A model generated the notes under the pieces. It did not search any database and was not told where the DNA came from. It saw nothing but the letters and a program-made list of their open reading frames with translations. Source: DASSBR01 sp035688265 (GTDB lineage Bacteria; Pseudomonadota; Gammaproteobacteria; Natronospirales; DASSBR01). Taken from it: 64,000 nucleotides of DNA. Where the stretch lies: contig DASSNE010000056.1 in NCBI GenBank assembly GCA_035688265.1, positions 9,780 to 73,779 of the forward strand, in the 5' to 3' direction. Below, piece by piece: positions 33,377 to 43,434 of this stretch; position 1 is the first letter of the stretch; every line of letters begins with the position of its first letter. Position numbers and translations under genes: made by a program.

Positions 33377-33928
33377 CTACCTTGCCGCCTGCAGAAATGC
33401 AGGGCTTTCTATCAGCGCCCGCAAGTCGATTATTCCCCAAGCCTCCTCGCCACGGTGCCAGCCGCCGCGCAGCCACTGCGCGACCGCCGGCAGCGATCCG
33501 GTCTCGAAATCGCCACCGTCGCTGTCGTGAAACCGCCGAAAACCGTATACCTCATCAACCAGCAGCCCGGCCGGGATCTCGGCATGATCGACAGCCAGTA
33601 CCCGGCTGGAGCGCGAAATCGAAGTCGCGCCGCCGTTCAGAAACCCTTTCAGGTCCGTGATCGGCAGCAACTGGCCGCGCACGTTGGCCACGCCCAGCAA
33701 CCAGTCTTTCGACTGCGGCAGCCGGTGCGAGCCCGGATACGGCATCAGCTCGCGAATTTCCTCGCGCGCCGCCACCAGTTTCAGCTCGCCGATGCGAAAG
33801 CCGAGGCCGACCCATTCGTCGTCGGCGCCCAGGCCGGTGCGATAGTCTGCCGCCACCACTCGCGCACGCGCTTCCAGCGCCTTCAACAACTCGAAGGGCT
33901 GGTTCGCGAGATCGGCGAGCGCCGGCAT
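33377..33928 (-). CDS. pilI: CheW-like adaptor PilI
   Basis: The 183-residue protein has a CheW domain: GFRIGELKLVAAREEIRELMPYP, then WLLGVANVRGQLLPITDLKGFL, then LLVDEVYGFRRF. PilI links the PilJ receptor to the ChpA kinase at the cell pole. Its ATG overlaps the stop of pilH (TGATG), so the two are translationally coupled. Confidence 0.9.
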   Translation of the reverse strand: MPALADLANQPFELLKALEARARVVAADYRTGLGADDEWVGLGFRIGELKLVAAREEIRELMPYPGSHRLPQSKDWLLGVANVRGQLLPITDLKGFLNGGATSISRSSRVLAVDHAEIPAGLLVDEVYGFRRFHDSDGGDFETGSLPAVAQWLRGGWHRGEEAWGIIDLRALIESPAFLQAAR

Positions 33929-34293
33929 CAGCCGCCGATAGCCTCTTTGAGTTTGCCGGTCAACTGCTCCTCGGTGATCGGCTTGACCAGGTAGTCGACG
34001 GCGCCCTGGCGCATGCCCCAGATCTTGTCGGTTTCCTGATCCTTGGTAGTGACGATCACCACGGGGATGGCGCTGGTATCCGCGTCGCGCGACAACTGCC
34101 GCGTCGCCTGGAAGCCGCTCATGCCCGGCATGACCACGTCCATGATGATTGCGTCCGGCTTTTCGGCCTTCGCCTGGGCCAGCCCGTCCTCGCCGTTTTC
34201 GGCGGTAATCACCTTGAAGCCGCCTTTTTCGAGCCAGTTCTTGAAGACGTGCACTTCGGTCGGCGAGTCATCGACAATCAGCACTTTGGGCAT
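33928..34293 (-). CDS. pilH: Twitching motility response regulator PilH
   Basis: The 121-residue protein is a stand-alone receiver domain: VLIVDDSPTEVHVF, phosphoacceptor Asp52 in IIMDVVMPGMSGF, Thr in VIVTTKDQETD, and Lys in YLVKPITEEQL. PilH opposes PilG by favouring pilus retraction or acting as a phosphate sink. It follows pilG by 39 bases and overlaps pilI. Confidence 0.92.
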   Translation of the reverse strand: MPKVLIVDDSPTEVHVFKNWLEKGGFKVITAENGEDGLAQAKAEKPDAIIMDVVMPGMSGFQATRQLSRDADTSAIPVVIVTTKDQETDKIWGMRQGAVDYLVKPITEEQLTGKLKEAIGG

Positions 34294-34332
34294 TCAAGTA
34301 TCTCCACTTCGTTGTTTAATCTGCACATTCAT

Positions 34333-34728
34333 TCAGGCCGCGGCGCCGCTGGCGTAGCGCTGGACCGCGCCAATCAGTTCGTCGCGGGTAAAGGGTTTGG
34401 TCAGGTACTGCTCGGAGCCGACGATGCGGCCGCGCGCGCGGTCGAACAGGCCGTCCTTGCTGGACAGCATGATGACGGGCGTCTGCCGGAATTGCTTGTT
34501 GTGCTTGATCAGCGCGCAGGTCTGGTAGCCGTCGAGGCGCGGCATCATGATATCGACGAAGATGATGTCCGGCCGGTTGTCGGCGATCTTCGCGAGCGCC
34601 TCGAAGCCGTCCACCGCAGTGACGACTTCGCAACCTTCTTTGTTCAGCAGCGTCTCTGCCGTGCGGCGGATCGTTTTGCTGTCGTCGATGACAAGAATCT
34701 TGAGGCCCGTCATGTCGCTGGACGCCAT
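34333..34728 (-). CDS. pilG: Twitching motility response regulator PilG
   Basis: The 131-residue protein is a stand-alone receiver: ILVIDDSKTIRRTAETLL, Asp59 in IIFVDIMMPRLDGY, VIMLSSKDG and YLTKPFTRDEL. PilG, once phosphorylated by ChpA, promotes pilus extension. The ATG at 34728 is preceded by GGGAG at suitable spacing; an in-frame start 42 bases upstream lacks one. It is the first gene of the Pil-Chp operon and is divergent from gshB. Confidence 0.92.
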   Translation of the reverse strand: MASSDMTGLKILVIDDSKTIRRTAETLLNKEGCEVVTAVDGFEALAKIADNRPDIIFVDIMMPRLDGYQTCALIKHNKQFRQTPVIMLSSKDGLFDRARGRIVGSEQYLTKPFTRDELIGAVQRYASGAAA

Positions 34729-34921
34729 GTTGCTCCCTACCTCCGGCCCGCTAAATTCCCGCGGGGACAATTAGTTCTATTCGGGTGCTGATGTTTTAGC
34801 ATAATATCTAGGCATAATCCATTGGTACATCTGGGAAAGTCCCGATGCTGCCGCGATGATTGGCCAGCCGCCGTTTTTCGCCATTGGAGCGGCGGGCTTG
34901 AGCGTTTGTCGCGAAGCGGCT

Positions 34922-34949
34922 TTGCGCGCGCCGCCGCCACGCCTACAAT
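34922..34949 (+). promoter_or_regulatory. Sigma-70-like promoter of gshB-tonB
   Basis: TTGCGC at 34922-34927 and TACAAT at 34944-34949 with a 16-base spacer lie 45 bases before the gshB GTG, in the divergent pilG/gshB gap. AAGGA follows at 34981-34985 as ribosome site. Confidence 0.5.
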
Positions 34950-34994
34950 CGGTAACGGCTGCCAATCTTGAGACTTTGGGAAGGAACTGTAAAC

Positions 34995-35941
<947 letters not shown>

Positions 35942-35945
<4 letters not shown>

Positions 35946-36847
35946 GCGGAACCCAAATCAAACGGCTCCCGTATCACGACGCGAGCCAGATCGCCGGCGT
36001 CAGCCACAAGGACCGTCTGATCACGGCGGGGTTCTTCGTACTGCTGCTGCACGGCATCGCGATCCTCGGCATCACCTTCTCGACCAACCAATCGAGCGCG
36101 CAAGGCCCGACCTTCGCCGTCACGCTGGTGCAAAGCCGCAGCGTCAATCCGCCCGACCACGCCGACTACATCGCCCAGGCCAACCAGATCGGCCACCGCA
36201 ATACGGACAAGCACGTGCGCCCGGTCGCGCCGGTCAGCAGCCACGCCGCGGTCAGCCGCGCCGGCCAGTTGAATGCGCACGACAATGCCAATCATCCGGC
36301 GCCGACCGCCGCGTCGAAAGCCCAACGTCTGGTTACGACGCGCGCCGATGCCCGTCGCGCCTACAGCGGCAACCAGACGGTCGCACAAGCCAACGCCTCG
36401 CCGCGGCTGCTGATCGCCCGCCTGCTGACTTCGACGTCGGATGCCGCCGACCCGACCGAAACGCGCAAAGCGCAGGCAACCGGCAAAAACCCGCGCGATC
36501 GCACCATCTCGGTCAACACCAAGCAGTCGCGCTTCGCGCGTTATCTCGACGCCTGGCGCAAACAGGTCACCCGCATCGGCAACCTGAACTATCCGCAGGC
36601 CATTCGGAGCAAGCATTTAACGGGCGAGCTGACGCTGGAAGTCGCGCTCAACGCCGACGGCAGCCTGCGCAAAGTCGTGTTGCTCAAACCGTCAAAGTAC
36701 GCCGCACTGAATGCAGCAGCGCTAACCATCGTTCGCGCCGGCGCCCCGTACCCGCCATTTCCGAAGTCGATCAGGAAAGATACGGACGTGCTGCGGTTCG
36801 CCTACGTGTGGCGGTTTATAGACGGACAATTGTCAGCCGGAAGATGA
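35942..36847 (+). CDS. TonB family energy-transducing protein
   Basis: The 301-residue protein has a short cytoplasmic N-terminus, one membrane helix (LITAGFFVLLLHGIAILGITF), a long linker rich in His, Asn and Ala rather than Pro, and a TonB C-terminal domain (LNYPQAIRSKHLTGELTLEVALNADG split by strands, ending FAYVWRFID). TonB proteins transmit proton-gradient energy to outer-membrane receptors; the Pseudomonas homologue at this place (tonB3) is needed for twitching. The start overlaps the gshB stop (ATGA). Confidence 0.8.
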
Positions 36848-36902
36848 CCGCATGCGGCAAGAAGAAGCGCACCGGCGACACTTGATAAAGGAGAACTTCG
36901 TG

Positions 36903-39260
36903 ATGACGGAATTGGCTGGATTGCTTCTTCGGCGAGCCCTCAACCTCGCTGTCGGCGCAGGATGTGCATTTGCGCTGGCCGCCGGGCCCGTGGCACTGGC
37001 GAAGACGGATGTTTCGGCGACCACGGCATCACCGGACCCCGCGGCGCTGGTGAACGTTTTCATCGGTACCGGAAATGGCGGCAAGGTCACGGGCAACATC
37101 GACACCTTTCCCGGCGCCGCGATGCCGTTCGGCATGCTTACCTGGAGTCCGACGACCAAGTCGCGCCCGGCAGGTGGCGATTATTTTTATCCGGATTCCT
37201 CGATAGGCGGCTTCAGCCTGACGCACATCTCGGGTCCCGGTTGTTCGGCGGCGGGCGAAATCCCGATTCTGCCGACGGTGGGGACGGTCGGACAACACCC
37301 GGATGCGGCTGCCGAACGATTCGATCATGCTCACGAACATGCGACCCCCGGCGAATATCAGGTCACGCTCGCAGCAGGGACGCCTTCGGCGATCGACGTC
37401 AAGCTGACCGCGACGACGCGAACCGGAATCGGCGTTTTCCGTTTTCCGGCAACACATGCTGCCAACTTCCTGTTCAAGGTATCCGACGGGCAAACCGTCA
37501 GCCCGACTTCGACAGTTCGTATTATCGGCAACAAGGCTGTGGCGGGAGCGGAAACGTCCGGCCATTTTTGCGGTACGTCGCGTACAGCGACCCTGTATTT
37601 CGTCGCCCGCTTCGACCGGCCGTTTCATGCTCACGGGACGTGGGCCGCAAGCGGTCCGCAATCCGGCCGGCGCGCGGCCACCGGCGCGCACACCGGCGCG
37701 TGGGTGAGCTTCGATACGACGCGAAACCGCGCCATCAAGCTCAAAGTGGCGATTTCCTATGTGAGCATCGCCAACGCGTGGGCCAATCTGAAAGCGGAAG
37801 ACAGCGGCTGGAACTTTGAGGCGGTGGCGGCCCACGCGCATAACGCGTGGAATCGGCTGCTCTCCCGCATCACGGTCGCCGGCGGCACCCATGACCAGCA
37901 GGTGCAATTTTACTCGGCGCTGTATCACACGCTGCTGCACCCGAACGTGTTTTCCGACGCCAACGGCGACTACATCGGCTTTGACGACAAGGTGCACCAC
38001 CTCGCCAACGGTCAGAACCTCCAGTACGCCAACTTTTCCGGCTGGGACATCTATCGTTCCGAAGTGCCACTGCTGGCGTTGCTGGTGCCGCACCGGGTCA
38101 ACGACATGGTGACCTCGCTGTTGAACGACCAGGCGCAGGGCGGATGGCTGCCGAAGTGGGGATACGACAACGACTACACAGGGGTCATGAATGGCGATGC
38201 CGCCGACCCGATCATCGCCGAAGCCTATGCCTTCGGGGCGCGCCATTTCGACACCAAGGCGGCACTGGACGCCATGATAAAGGGCGCGACGCAAACTTCT
38301 CAGCCGGGCACCTGGTCCGGGGGCTATATCGAGCGTCCACACCTTCGAGCCTACCTGCGGCTCGGCTACGTGCCGGGCAACACGTCCGAGACGCTGGAAT
38401 ACGCCACGGCCGACTTCGCGATCGCCCGGTTTGCGAAATTCCTGGGCGACAGCACGACTTACCGGAAATTCCTCGCGCATTCCGCAAACTGGTCCAACGT
38501 CTTCGATAAGAAGGCAAAATTTCGCGGCTACGCCGGCTACATGGAACCGCGCGCGGCCAACGGCACATTCCCGTCCGGCTCGGCCTTTCAAATTCGCGCG
38601 CATTCTTACGGACAGCGGGGCTTCGAGGAAGGCAACACAATTCAGTACACGTGGATGGTGCCGCAGGATTTGCACGGCTTGATCGAGGCAATGGGAGGCG
38701 ACAGCAATGCGACGGCGCGCCTGGACATTCTATTCAAACACCTGAATGTCGGCCCCAACGAACCGTACTATTGGGCCGGCAACGAGCCGAGCCTCAATAT
38801 GCCGTGGGTTTACGACTACAGCGGCGCACCGTGGAAAACACAGGCCGTCGTCCATCGGCTGATCGACAAGGTGTATTCAGCCACGCCCGGTGGCGAACCC
38901 GGCAATGACGACCTGGGCGCCATGAGTTCGTGGCTTGTCTGGGCTTACCTCGGGATGTATCCGGAAACGCCGGGGGCGCCTGTTTTGGTACTCGGTGCGC
39001 CGGTGTTTCCCGAGGCGACGCTGCATCTAGGTAACAGTCATCAAGTGACCATTCGAGCGTCCAACGCCTCCACACAAAGCTACGTGCAGGCTCTCGAGAT
39101 CGATGGCAAAACGTGGATGAAAGACTGGCTGCCGGCCTCGTTGATCCTCGGCTCGACACCAAGCGATCTTAACACCCACCTCTCCTTCACCATGAGCCAC
39201 AGCCCGAACAAGGCTTGGGGCGCGGCGCCGGCGGACAGGCCGCCCTCCTTCGCGCCGTGA
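36903..39260 (+). CDS. GH92 family alpha-mannosidase, exported
   Basis: The 785-residue protein has a signal-like hydrophobic stretch (LNLAVGAGCAFALAAGPVALA) and then the GH92 start (VNVFIGTGNGGKVTGNIDTF, PGAAMPFGML). The catalytic region shows EEGNTIQYTWMVPQD with the predicted general acid Glu576, and GNDDLGAMSSW with Asp669/Asp670 as the base pair. GH92 enzymes are calcium-dependent exo-alpha-mannosidases that act on N-glycan or yeast mannan type glycans. AAAGGAG at 36887-36893 precedes adjacent GTG and ATG codons; ATG is preferred. No other glycan-degradation gene is nearby, so it looks like a single acquired gene. Confidence 0.85.
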   Translation: MTELAGLLLRRALNLAVGAGCAFALAAGPVALAKTDVSATTASPDPAALVNVFIGTGNGGKVTGNIDTFPGAAMPFGMLTWSPTTKSRPAGGDYFYPDSSIGGFSLTHISGPGCSAAGEIPILPTVGTVGQHPDAAAERFDHAHEHATPGEYQVTLAAGTPSAIDVKLTATTRTGIGVFRFPATHAANFLFKVSDGQTVSPTSTVRIIGNKAVAGAETSGHFCGTSRTATLYFVARFDRPFHAHGTWAASGPQSGRRAATGAHTGAWVSFDTTRNRAIKLKVAISYVSIANAWANLKAEDSGWNFEAVAAHAHNAWNRLLSRITVAGGTHDQQVQFYSALYHTLLHPNVFSDANGDYIGFDDKVHHLANGQNLQYANFSGWDIYRSEVPLLALLVPHRVNDMVTSLLNDQAQGGWLPKWGYDNDYTGVMNGDAADPIIAEAYAFGARHFDTKAALDAMIKGATQTSQPGTWSGGYIERPHLRAYLRLGYVPGNTSETLEYATADFAIARFAKFLGDSTTYRKFLAHSANWSNVFDKKAKFRGYAGYMEPRAANGTFPSGSAFQIRAHSYGQRGFEEGNTIQYTWMVPQDLHGLIEAMGGDSNATARLDILFKHLNVGPNEPYYWAGNEPSLNMPWVYDYSGAPWKTQAVVHRLIDKVYSATPGGEPGNDDLGAMSSWLVWAYLGMYPETPGAPVLVLGAPVFPEATLHLGNSHQVTIRASNASTQSYVQALEIDGKTWMKDWLPASLILGSTPSDLNTHLSFTMSHSPNKAWGAAPADRPPSFAP

Positions 39261-39296
39261 CGGCAATGGCAGGTTATTGACGCTGTCTGCGGATCC

Positions 39297-40088
39297 TTAT
39301 CCAGGGGCCTGACAATGCGGATCCCGCCCCGCAGCACGCGCCTGCTGGTACAACGTCATCGCTTCCGGCATATGCGCCTGCAAATCCCGAATACGCGTCT
39401 TGTTCGACGGATGATCGGATAAAAACGCCGGCGGCGAGCTGCCGGCCTGCGCCATGTTCTGCCAGAGCTGGATCGCCTGGCGCGGATCGAACCCGGCGCG
39501 GGCCATCAGCTTGAGGCCCATGATGTCGGCCTCGGATTCCTGCGAGCGGCTGTACGGCAGTATGACGCCGTACCGCGCGCCCAAGCCGAGTGCCGCCAGA
39601 ACCGCCTGATTGTTGCTGCCGCCACCGCCCAAAGCCGCCTGCGCCAGTTCCAGTCCCGCCTCCGTTGCGTACGCGGCCGACATACGCGCGTTGGCGTGGT
39701 GCGCGAGGACGTGGGAGACCTCGTGGCCCAGCACCGCGGCCAGTTGTGCCTGGTTGCGGGCGTATTTCAACAAACCCGTATAGACGCCGATATAGCCGCC
39801 GGGCAGCGCCCAGGCATTGGCGACATCCTTCTGAAACACCGTCACCTGCCAGTTGTATTTGGTCCCGGCGACGGCGGTGACGTGCTGCGCCACGCATTGC
39901 ACGTAATTGACGACAGCCGGGTTCTGCGCAGCCTGGAGCTGCTGCTTTTCCTGCTGGTAAGCCTGCGCCCCTATCTTGGCCATCTGGCTTTCGGGGAAAA
40001 AGCTGAGTTGCGGATGACCGGTGGGCGAAGTCGTGCATGCGGCCAGCAGCAGCACGGCCGGCGCCAGCACTATCCATAATTTTTTCAT
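39297..40088 (-). CDS. M48 family metalloprotease, lipoprotein (LoiP/YcaL-like)
   Basis: The 263-residue protein has a lipoprotein signal with lipobox LLAA-C at residue 19, then a peptidase M48 domain. The zinc site HEVSH is in LGHEVSHVLAHHANAR, and the third ligand Glu is in SQESEADIMGLKLM. It should be anchored at the outer or inner membrane and degrade misfolded envelope proteins, like LoiP/BepA relatives but without TPR repeats. AAGGAG is well spaced before the ATG at 40088. It lies 22 bases after the isoaspartyl peptidase gene on the same strand. Confidence 0.85.
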   Translation of the reverse strand: MKKLWIVLAPAVLLLAACTTSPTGHPQLSFFPESQMAKIGAQAYQQEKQQLQAAQNPAVVNYVQCVAQHVTAVAGTKYNWQVTVFQKDVANAWALPGGYIGVYTGLLKYARNQAQLAAVLGHEVSHVLAHHANARMSAAYATEAGLELAQAALGGGGSNNQAVLAALGLGARYGVILPYSRSQESEADIMGLKLMARAGFDPRQAIQLWQNMAQAGSSPPAFLSDHPSNKTRIRDLQAHMPEAMTLYQQARAAGRDPHCQAPG

Positions 40089-40110
40089 GATCCACTCCTT
40101 GTGAATTCGA

Positions 40111-41133
40111 TTAATCTTTGCTGTATATCTTGACGACCAGCTTGCCATCCGTATTGATGTAGCCGCGATACATGCCCGGCGTGTTGAACGGCATGACGAT
40201 GTCGCCGTTGCGATCGAGCCCGATCATGCCGCCGGTGCCCTTGCCGGCGAATTTGACCAGCTTGTCGTTGATCTCGTAATTGGCGGCTTTCTCGAGCGAC
40301 CAGCCCTTGTACTCGATCAGGTCCGAGACGTCCTTCAGCAGGTTGAGTCGCATGTAGAACTCGCCGACGCCGGTGCCGGACCCGGCGAAGGTCTTGTTGT
40401 CGGCATACACGCCGTCGCCGATCAGCGGCGAGTCGCCGACGCGGCCGAAGCGCTTGTTGGTGAGCCCGCCGGTCGAGGTGCCGGCGGCGAGGTTGCCGTC
40501 CTGGTCGAGCGCCGCGCAGCCGACCGTGCCGAAGGCGTTCTTCGTGGTGCCGGGAATGCCTTCCGGCCGGCTCCTGGTGCGGTCCTTCTTCAACTGTTTC
40601 TGCAACGCGTCCCAACGGCGCTGCGTGAAGAAATAACTCTGCGGCACGAGGTGAACGTCCTGCGAGATCGCGAAATCCATCGCGCCCTCGCCGACCAGCA
40701 GCACGTGTGGCGTCTTTTCCATCACCAGCCGTGCGAGCGCGATTGGATTGGCGACGTGCTGCACCGCGGCGACGCCGCCGGCGCGCAGGTCCTTGCCGCG
40801 CATGACCGCCGCGTCCAGTTCAACCTGGCCGTTGTGCGTGAATACGGCGCCGCGACCGGCGTTGAACAGCGGCGAGTTTTCCAGCACTTCTATCGCGGCG
40901 ACGCAGGCGTCGAGGCTGCCCTTGCCCTGCTTCAGTTGCGCGTAGCCGGTCTTGAGCGCCCGGGTTATCGTTGCGCGGTATTTCGCTTCCATCTGCGGCG
41001 TCATGTCGCCGCGCTCGATCGTGCCGGCGCCCCCGTGCATGACGATGGCGATCTTGTGGCCGCCGGATGCGGCGCTCGCGGCGACCGGTACCGCGCTCAG
41101 CAGCACGATGGGCAGGAAAAAGCGGATATTCAT
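40111..41133 (-). CDS. iaaA: Isoaspartyl peptidase/L-asparaginase, exported Ntn-hydrolase
   Basis: The 340-residue proenzyme has a signal peptide (FLPIVLLSAVPVAASAA) and the plant-type asparaginase fold: VMHGGAGTIERGDM, AGRGAVFTHNGQVELDAAVM, and the cleavage site before Thr203 in GTVGCAALD, which becomes the nucleophile of the beta chain. GGLTNKRFGRVGDSPLIG and GTGVGEFYMR supply substrate-binding residues. It removes isoaspartyl residues from dipeptides and hydrolyses asparagine. A signal peptide suggests a periplasmic form, unlike cytoplasmic E. coli IaaA. Confidence 0.88.
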   Translation of the reverse strand: MNIRFFLPIVLLSAVPVAASAASGGHKIAIVMHGGAGTIERGDMTPQMEAKYRATITRALKTGYAQLKQGKGSLDACVAAIEVLENSPLFNAGRGAVFTHNGQVELDAAVMRGKDLRAGGVAAVQHVANPIALARLVMEKTPHVLLVGEGAMDFAISQDVHLVPQSYFFTQRRWDALQKQLKKDRTRSRPEGIPGTTKNAFGTVGCAALDQDGNLAAGTSTGGLTNKRFGRVGDSPLIGDGVYADNKTFAGSGTGVGEFYMRLNLLKDVSDLIEYKGWSLEKAANYEINDKLVKFAGKGTGGMIGLDRNGDIVMPFNTPGMYRGYINTDGKLVVKIYSKD

Positions 41134-41167
41134 GGCGTAACGCCTCGTTTTAGTTCGTTTCGATACA

Positions 41168-41902
41168 TTATCGCTCCCAGTCGAAGCGCGGCAAGTCGCG
41201 CAGCGTCTGCTGCAGGCCTTCCGCCCAGGCGGCGTGCACCGCCTCCCAGAACGGGTCGTTCTGGTCGAAACGCAGCCGATGGTCGATGCGGAAACTGCCC
41301 GTACGATACAGCACCAGGTCGATCGGCGGCCCGACCGACAGGTTGCTGCGCATGCTGGCGTCCATCGACACCATCGCGCAGCGCGCCGCGATGTCGAGCG
41401 GCGTGTCCGGACGGATGACGCGATCCAGGATCGGCTTGCCGTACTGGGTTTCCCCGACCTGCAGGAACGGCTGCTCCTCCGATGCACAGATGAAATTGCC
41501 CTGCGGATAGATCAGCAGGATGTCCGGCGGCTTGCCGGCGATTTCGCCGGCAAGGATGAAGGTCGCCTCGGGATTGAAACCGCCGCGCCGGTCGCCGTTG
41601 CCGAGATAGCTGCGCTGCAGGCGCGCGCTCAATTCGCCGATATGCGCGGCTGCCTCGAACATCGACTCGACCTTGCCGAGATGGACGTCGGCGTCGTGCT
41701 CCAGTTCGCGCTTAAGCTCGGCAAGCACCGCCTGCGTGGTGGCGAGATTGCCGGCCGGCAGCAGCGCCAGCATGCGGTCGTCGCCGGCATCGAGGATGTG
41801 CATCTTGCTGTAAACGCTGATGTCGTCTACGCCGGCGCTGGTGCGTGAATCCGAAGTCAGCACCAGGCCTTCGTTCAACTTGATGGCGACGCAATAAGTC
41901 AT
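41168..41902 (-). CDS. Anbu-type proteasome-related protease (COG3484)
   Basis: The 244-residue protein starts MTYCVAIKLNEGLVLTSDSRTSAGVDDISVYSKM in pattern (shown here split: TYCVAIKL, LTSDSRTSAG), where Thr2 would be the N-terminal nucleophile once Met is removed, as in proteasome beta subunits and HslV. The length and the segment YLGNGDRRGGFNPEATFILAGEIAG fit Anbu (bacterial proteasome homologue). Anbu forms open helical rings in vitro and its substrates are unsettled. Its ATG overlaps the pmbA stop (ATGA). The usual Anbu neighbours (transglutaminase, ATP-grasp, alpha-E) are absent here. Confidence 0.8.
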   Translation of the reverse strand: MTYCVAIKLNEGLVLTSDSRTSAGVDDISVYSKMHILDAGDDRMLALLPAGNLATTQAVLAELKRELEHDADVHLGKVESMFEAAAHIGELSARLQRSYLGNGDRRGGFNPEATFILAGEIAGKPPDILLIYPQGNFICASEEQPFLQVGETQYGKPILDRVIRPDTPLDIAARCAMVSMDASMRSNLSVGPPIDLVLYRTGSFRIDHRLRFDQNDPFWEAVHAAWAEGLQQTLRDLPRFDWER

Positions 41903-43251
41903 TCCCCGGCGATGGTCATGGATTCGATCAGGATGGAGCCGGTGCGCACGTTGCCGCGCAGATCGATGTCGTTGCCGGTCGCGACGATGCCGCGATACAT
42001 GTCGCGCAGGTTGCCGGCAATGGTGATTTCCTCCACTGGATAGGCGATCGCGCCATCTTCGACCCAGAAGCCGACCGCGCCGCGCGAGTAGTCGCCGGTG
42101 ACGCCGTTGACGCCCTGCCCCATCAGTTCGGTTGCGACCAGACCGGTTCCCATCTGTTTGAGCAGGTCGTCGAAGCTGTGCGCGCCGTCCGCGACGACGA
42201 GGTTGTGCACGCCGCCGGCGTGACCGGTGGTCTGAAGGCCAAGCTTGCGCGCCGCATAGCTGTTGAGCAGGTAGTTCTGCAGTACGCCGCCGGCGATCAG
42301 TTCGCGGTCGCGGGTCGCGACGCCCTCGGCGTCGAACGCGGCGCTGCCGATGGCGCGCGGCAGGTGCGGACGCTCGCTGATGTTGATGAATTCCGGGAAC
42401 ACCTGCGTGTCGACCGCGCCCAGCAAAAACGACGCCTGGCGGTACTGCGCGCCGCCGCTGATCGCGCCGAGGAAATGGCCGATCAGCCCGCGCGCGAGCT
42501 GCGGCACGAACAGCACCGGCGCCTTGCGCGTCGACAACCGGCGTGAACCGAGCCGCTGGACGGTACGCTCCGCCGCCCGCCGCCCGACCGCCTCGGGCGA
42601 TTCCAGCGCGTCGGCGCTGACCGCGGTCGTGTACCAGTCGTCGCGCTGCATCTGGCCGTCTTCGCGTGCCAGCATCGCGCAACTGATCGTGTGTTGCGTG
42701 CGCTCCTGGGCTCCGAGGAAGCCGTGGCTGTTGCCGTAAACGTGCAGGCCGCGGTGCGTGTTGACGGCCGCGCCCTCGGAATTGTGAATGCGCGGATCGA
42801 AGGCGCGGGCCGCGTTCTCGCAGGTGAGCGCCAGTTCGATCGCCTGCTCCGGTTCGAGATCCCACGGATGGCACAGGTCGAGGTCCGGCAGCTCGCCGCG
42901 CGCCATCAGCTCGGCGTCGGCGAGGCCGGCCGCGGCATCGTCGGCCGTGTGGCGCGCAATGCTGCACGCGGCCTGCACCGTGTCCTTGAGTGCCTGCGAA
43001 CTGAAGTCGGCCGAACTGGCGGAGCCTTTGCTGTGTCCGAAGTAAACGGTCACGCCGAAGCTGCGGTCGCGCTGGTATTCGAGCGTCTCGACCTCGCCCA
43101 TGCGCACGTTCAGCGACAGGCCGGATTCGAGGCCCGCGCCGGCCTCGGCCTGGCTCGCACCGCAGTCCTTGGCCTGGCGCAGCACGTCGCTGACCAGTTG
43201 TTCGAGATCGGAGCGGGAATAAGTGGAGGAGGTCTTGTTATTCAAGGTCAT
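41899..43251 (-). CDS. pmbA: TldE/PmbA subunit of the TldD-TldE protease
   Basis: The 450-residue protein matches PmbA: LNVRMGEVETLEYQRDRSFGVTVYFG in the N-terminal domain, GAISGGAQYRQASFLLGAVD, and GVNGVTGDYSRGAVGFWVEDG near the end. TldE is the non-metal-binding partner of TldD; the complex finishes maturation of ribosomal peptides such as microcin B17 and degrades antitoxin CcdA. No tldD is in the window. It heads a minus-strand run of four peptidase genes and is translationally coupled to the Anbu gene. Confidence 0.9.
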   Translation of the reverse strand: MTLNNKTSSTYSRSDLEQLVSDVLRQAKDCGASQAEAGAGLESGLSLNVRMGEVETLEYQRDRSFGVTVYFGHSKGSASSADFSSQALKDTVQAACSIARHTADDAAAGLADAELMARGELPDLDLCHPWDLEPEQAIELALTCENAARAFDPRIHNSEGAAVNTHRGLHVYGNSHGFLGAQERTQHTISCAMLAREDGQMQRDDWYTTAVSADALESPEAVGRRAAERTVQRLGSRRLSTRKAPVLFVPQLARGLIGHFLGAISGGAQYRQASFLLGAVDTQVFPEFINISERPHLPRAIGSAAFDAEGVATRDRELIAGGVLQNYLLNSYAARKLGLQTTGHAGGVHNLVVADGAHSFDDLLKQMGTGLVATELMGQGVNGVTGDYSRGAVGFWVEDGAIAYPVEEITIAGNLRDMYRGIVATGNDIDLRGNVRTGSILIESMTIAGE

Positions 43252-43291
43252 GGCTCTGCACGGAAATAGGCTTTCATTCTAACAAGACCGC

Positions 43292-43382
43292 AAGTAGCTA
43301 GTGCCTAGTCGCCAGGAGCGAGTGAAGAGAAAAAATCACCCTTCTGTGACTCAGTCCTGGCGACTCAGCACTCAGTCCTGGC
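43292..43382. repeat. AGTGCTGAGTCGCCAG-type inverted repeat cluster
   Basis: AGTAGCTAGTGCCTAGTCGC with CAGGAGC on the left faces CAGTCCTGGCGACTCAGCAC with TCAGTCCTGG on the right, an imperfect inverted repeat in the pmbA/purE divergent gap. The motif family is the same as at 21928-22005. Role unknown. Confidence 0.6.
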
Positions 43383-43434
43383 CCGATAGGGACCTCACCT
43401 ATAACCGCACGCCTGTCTCCGGTAAAATGCACGG

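Noticed and set aside
26126..33530. Several long plus-strand frames opposite chpA and pilJ (for example 26126-27358 and 31932-33530)
   Set aside because: They mirror ChpA and PilJ coding sequence; none shows a domain or a start signal.
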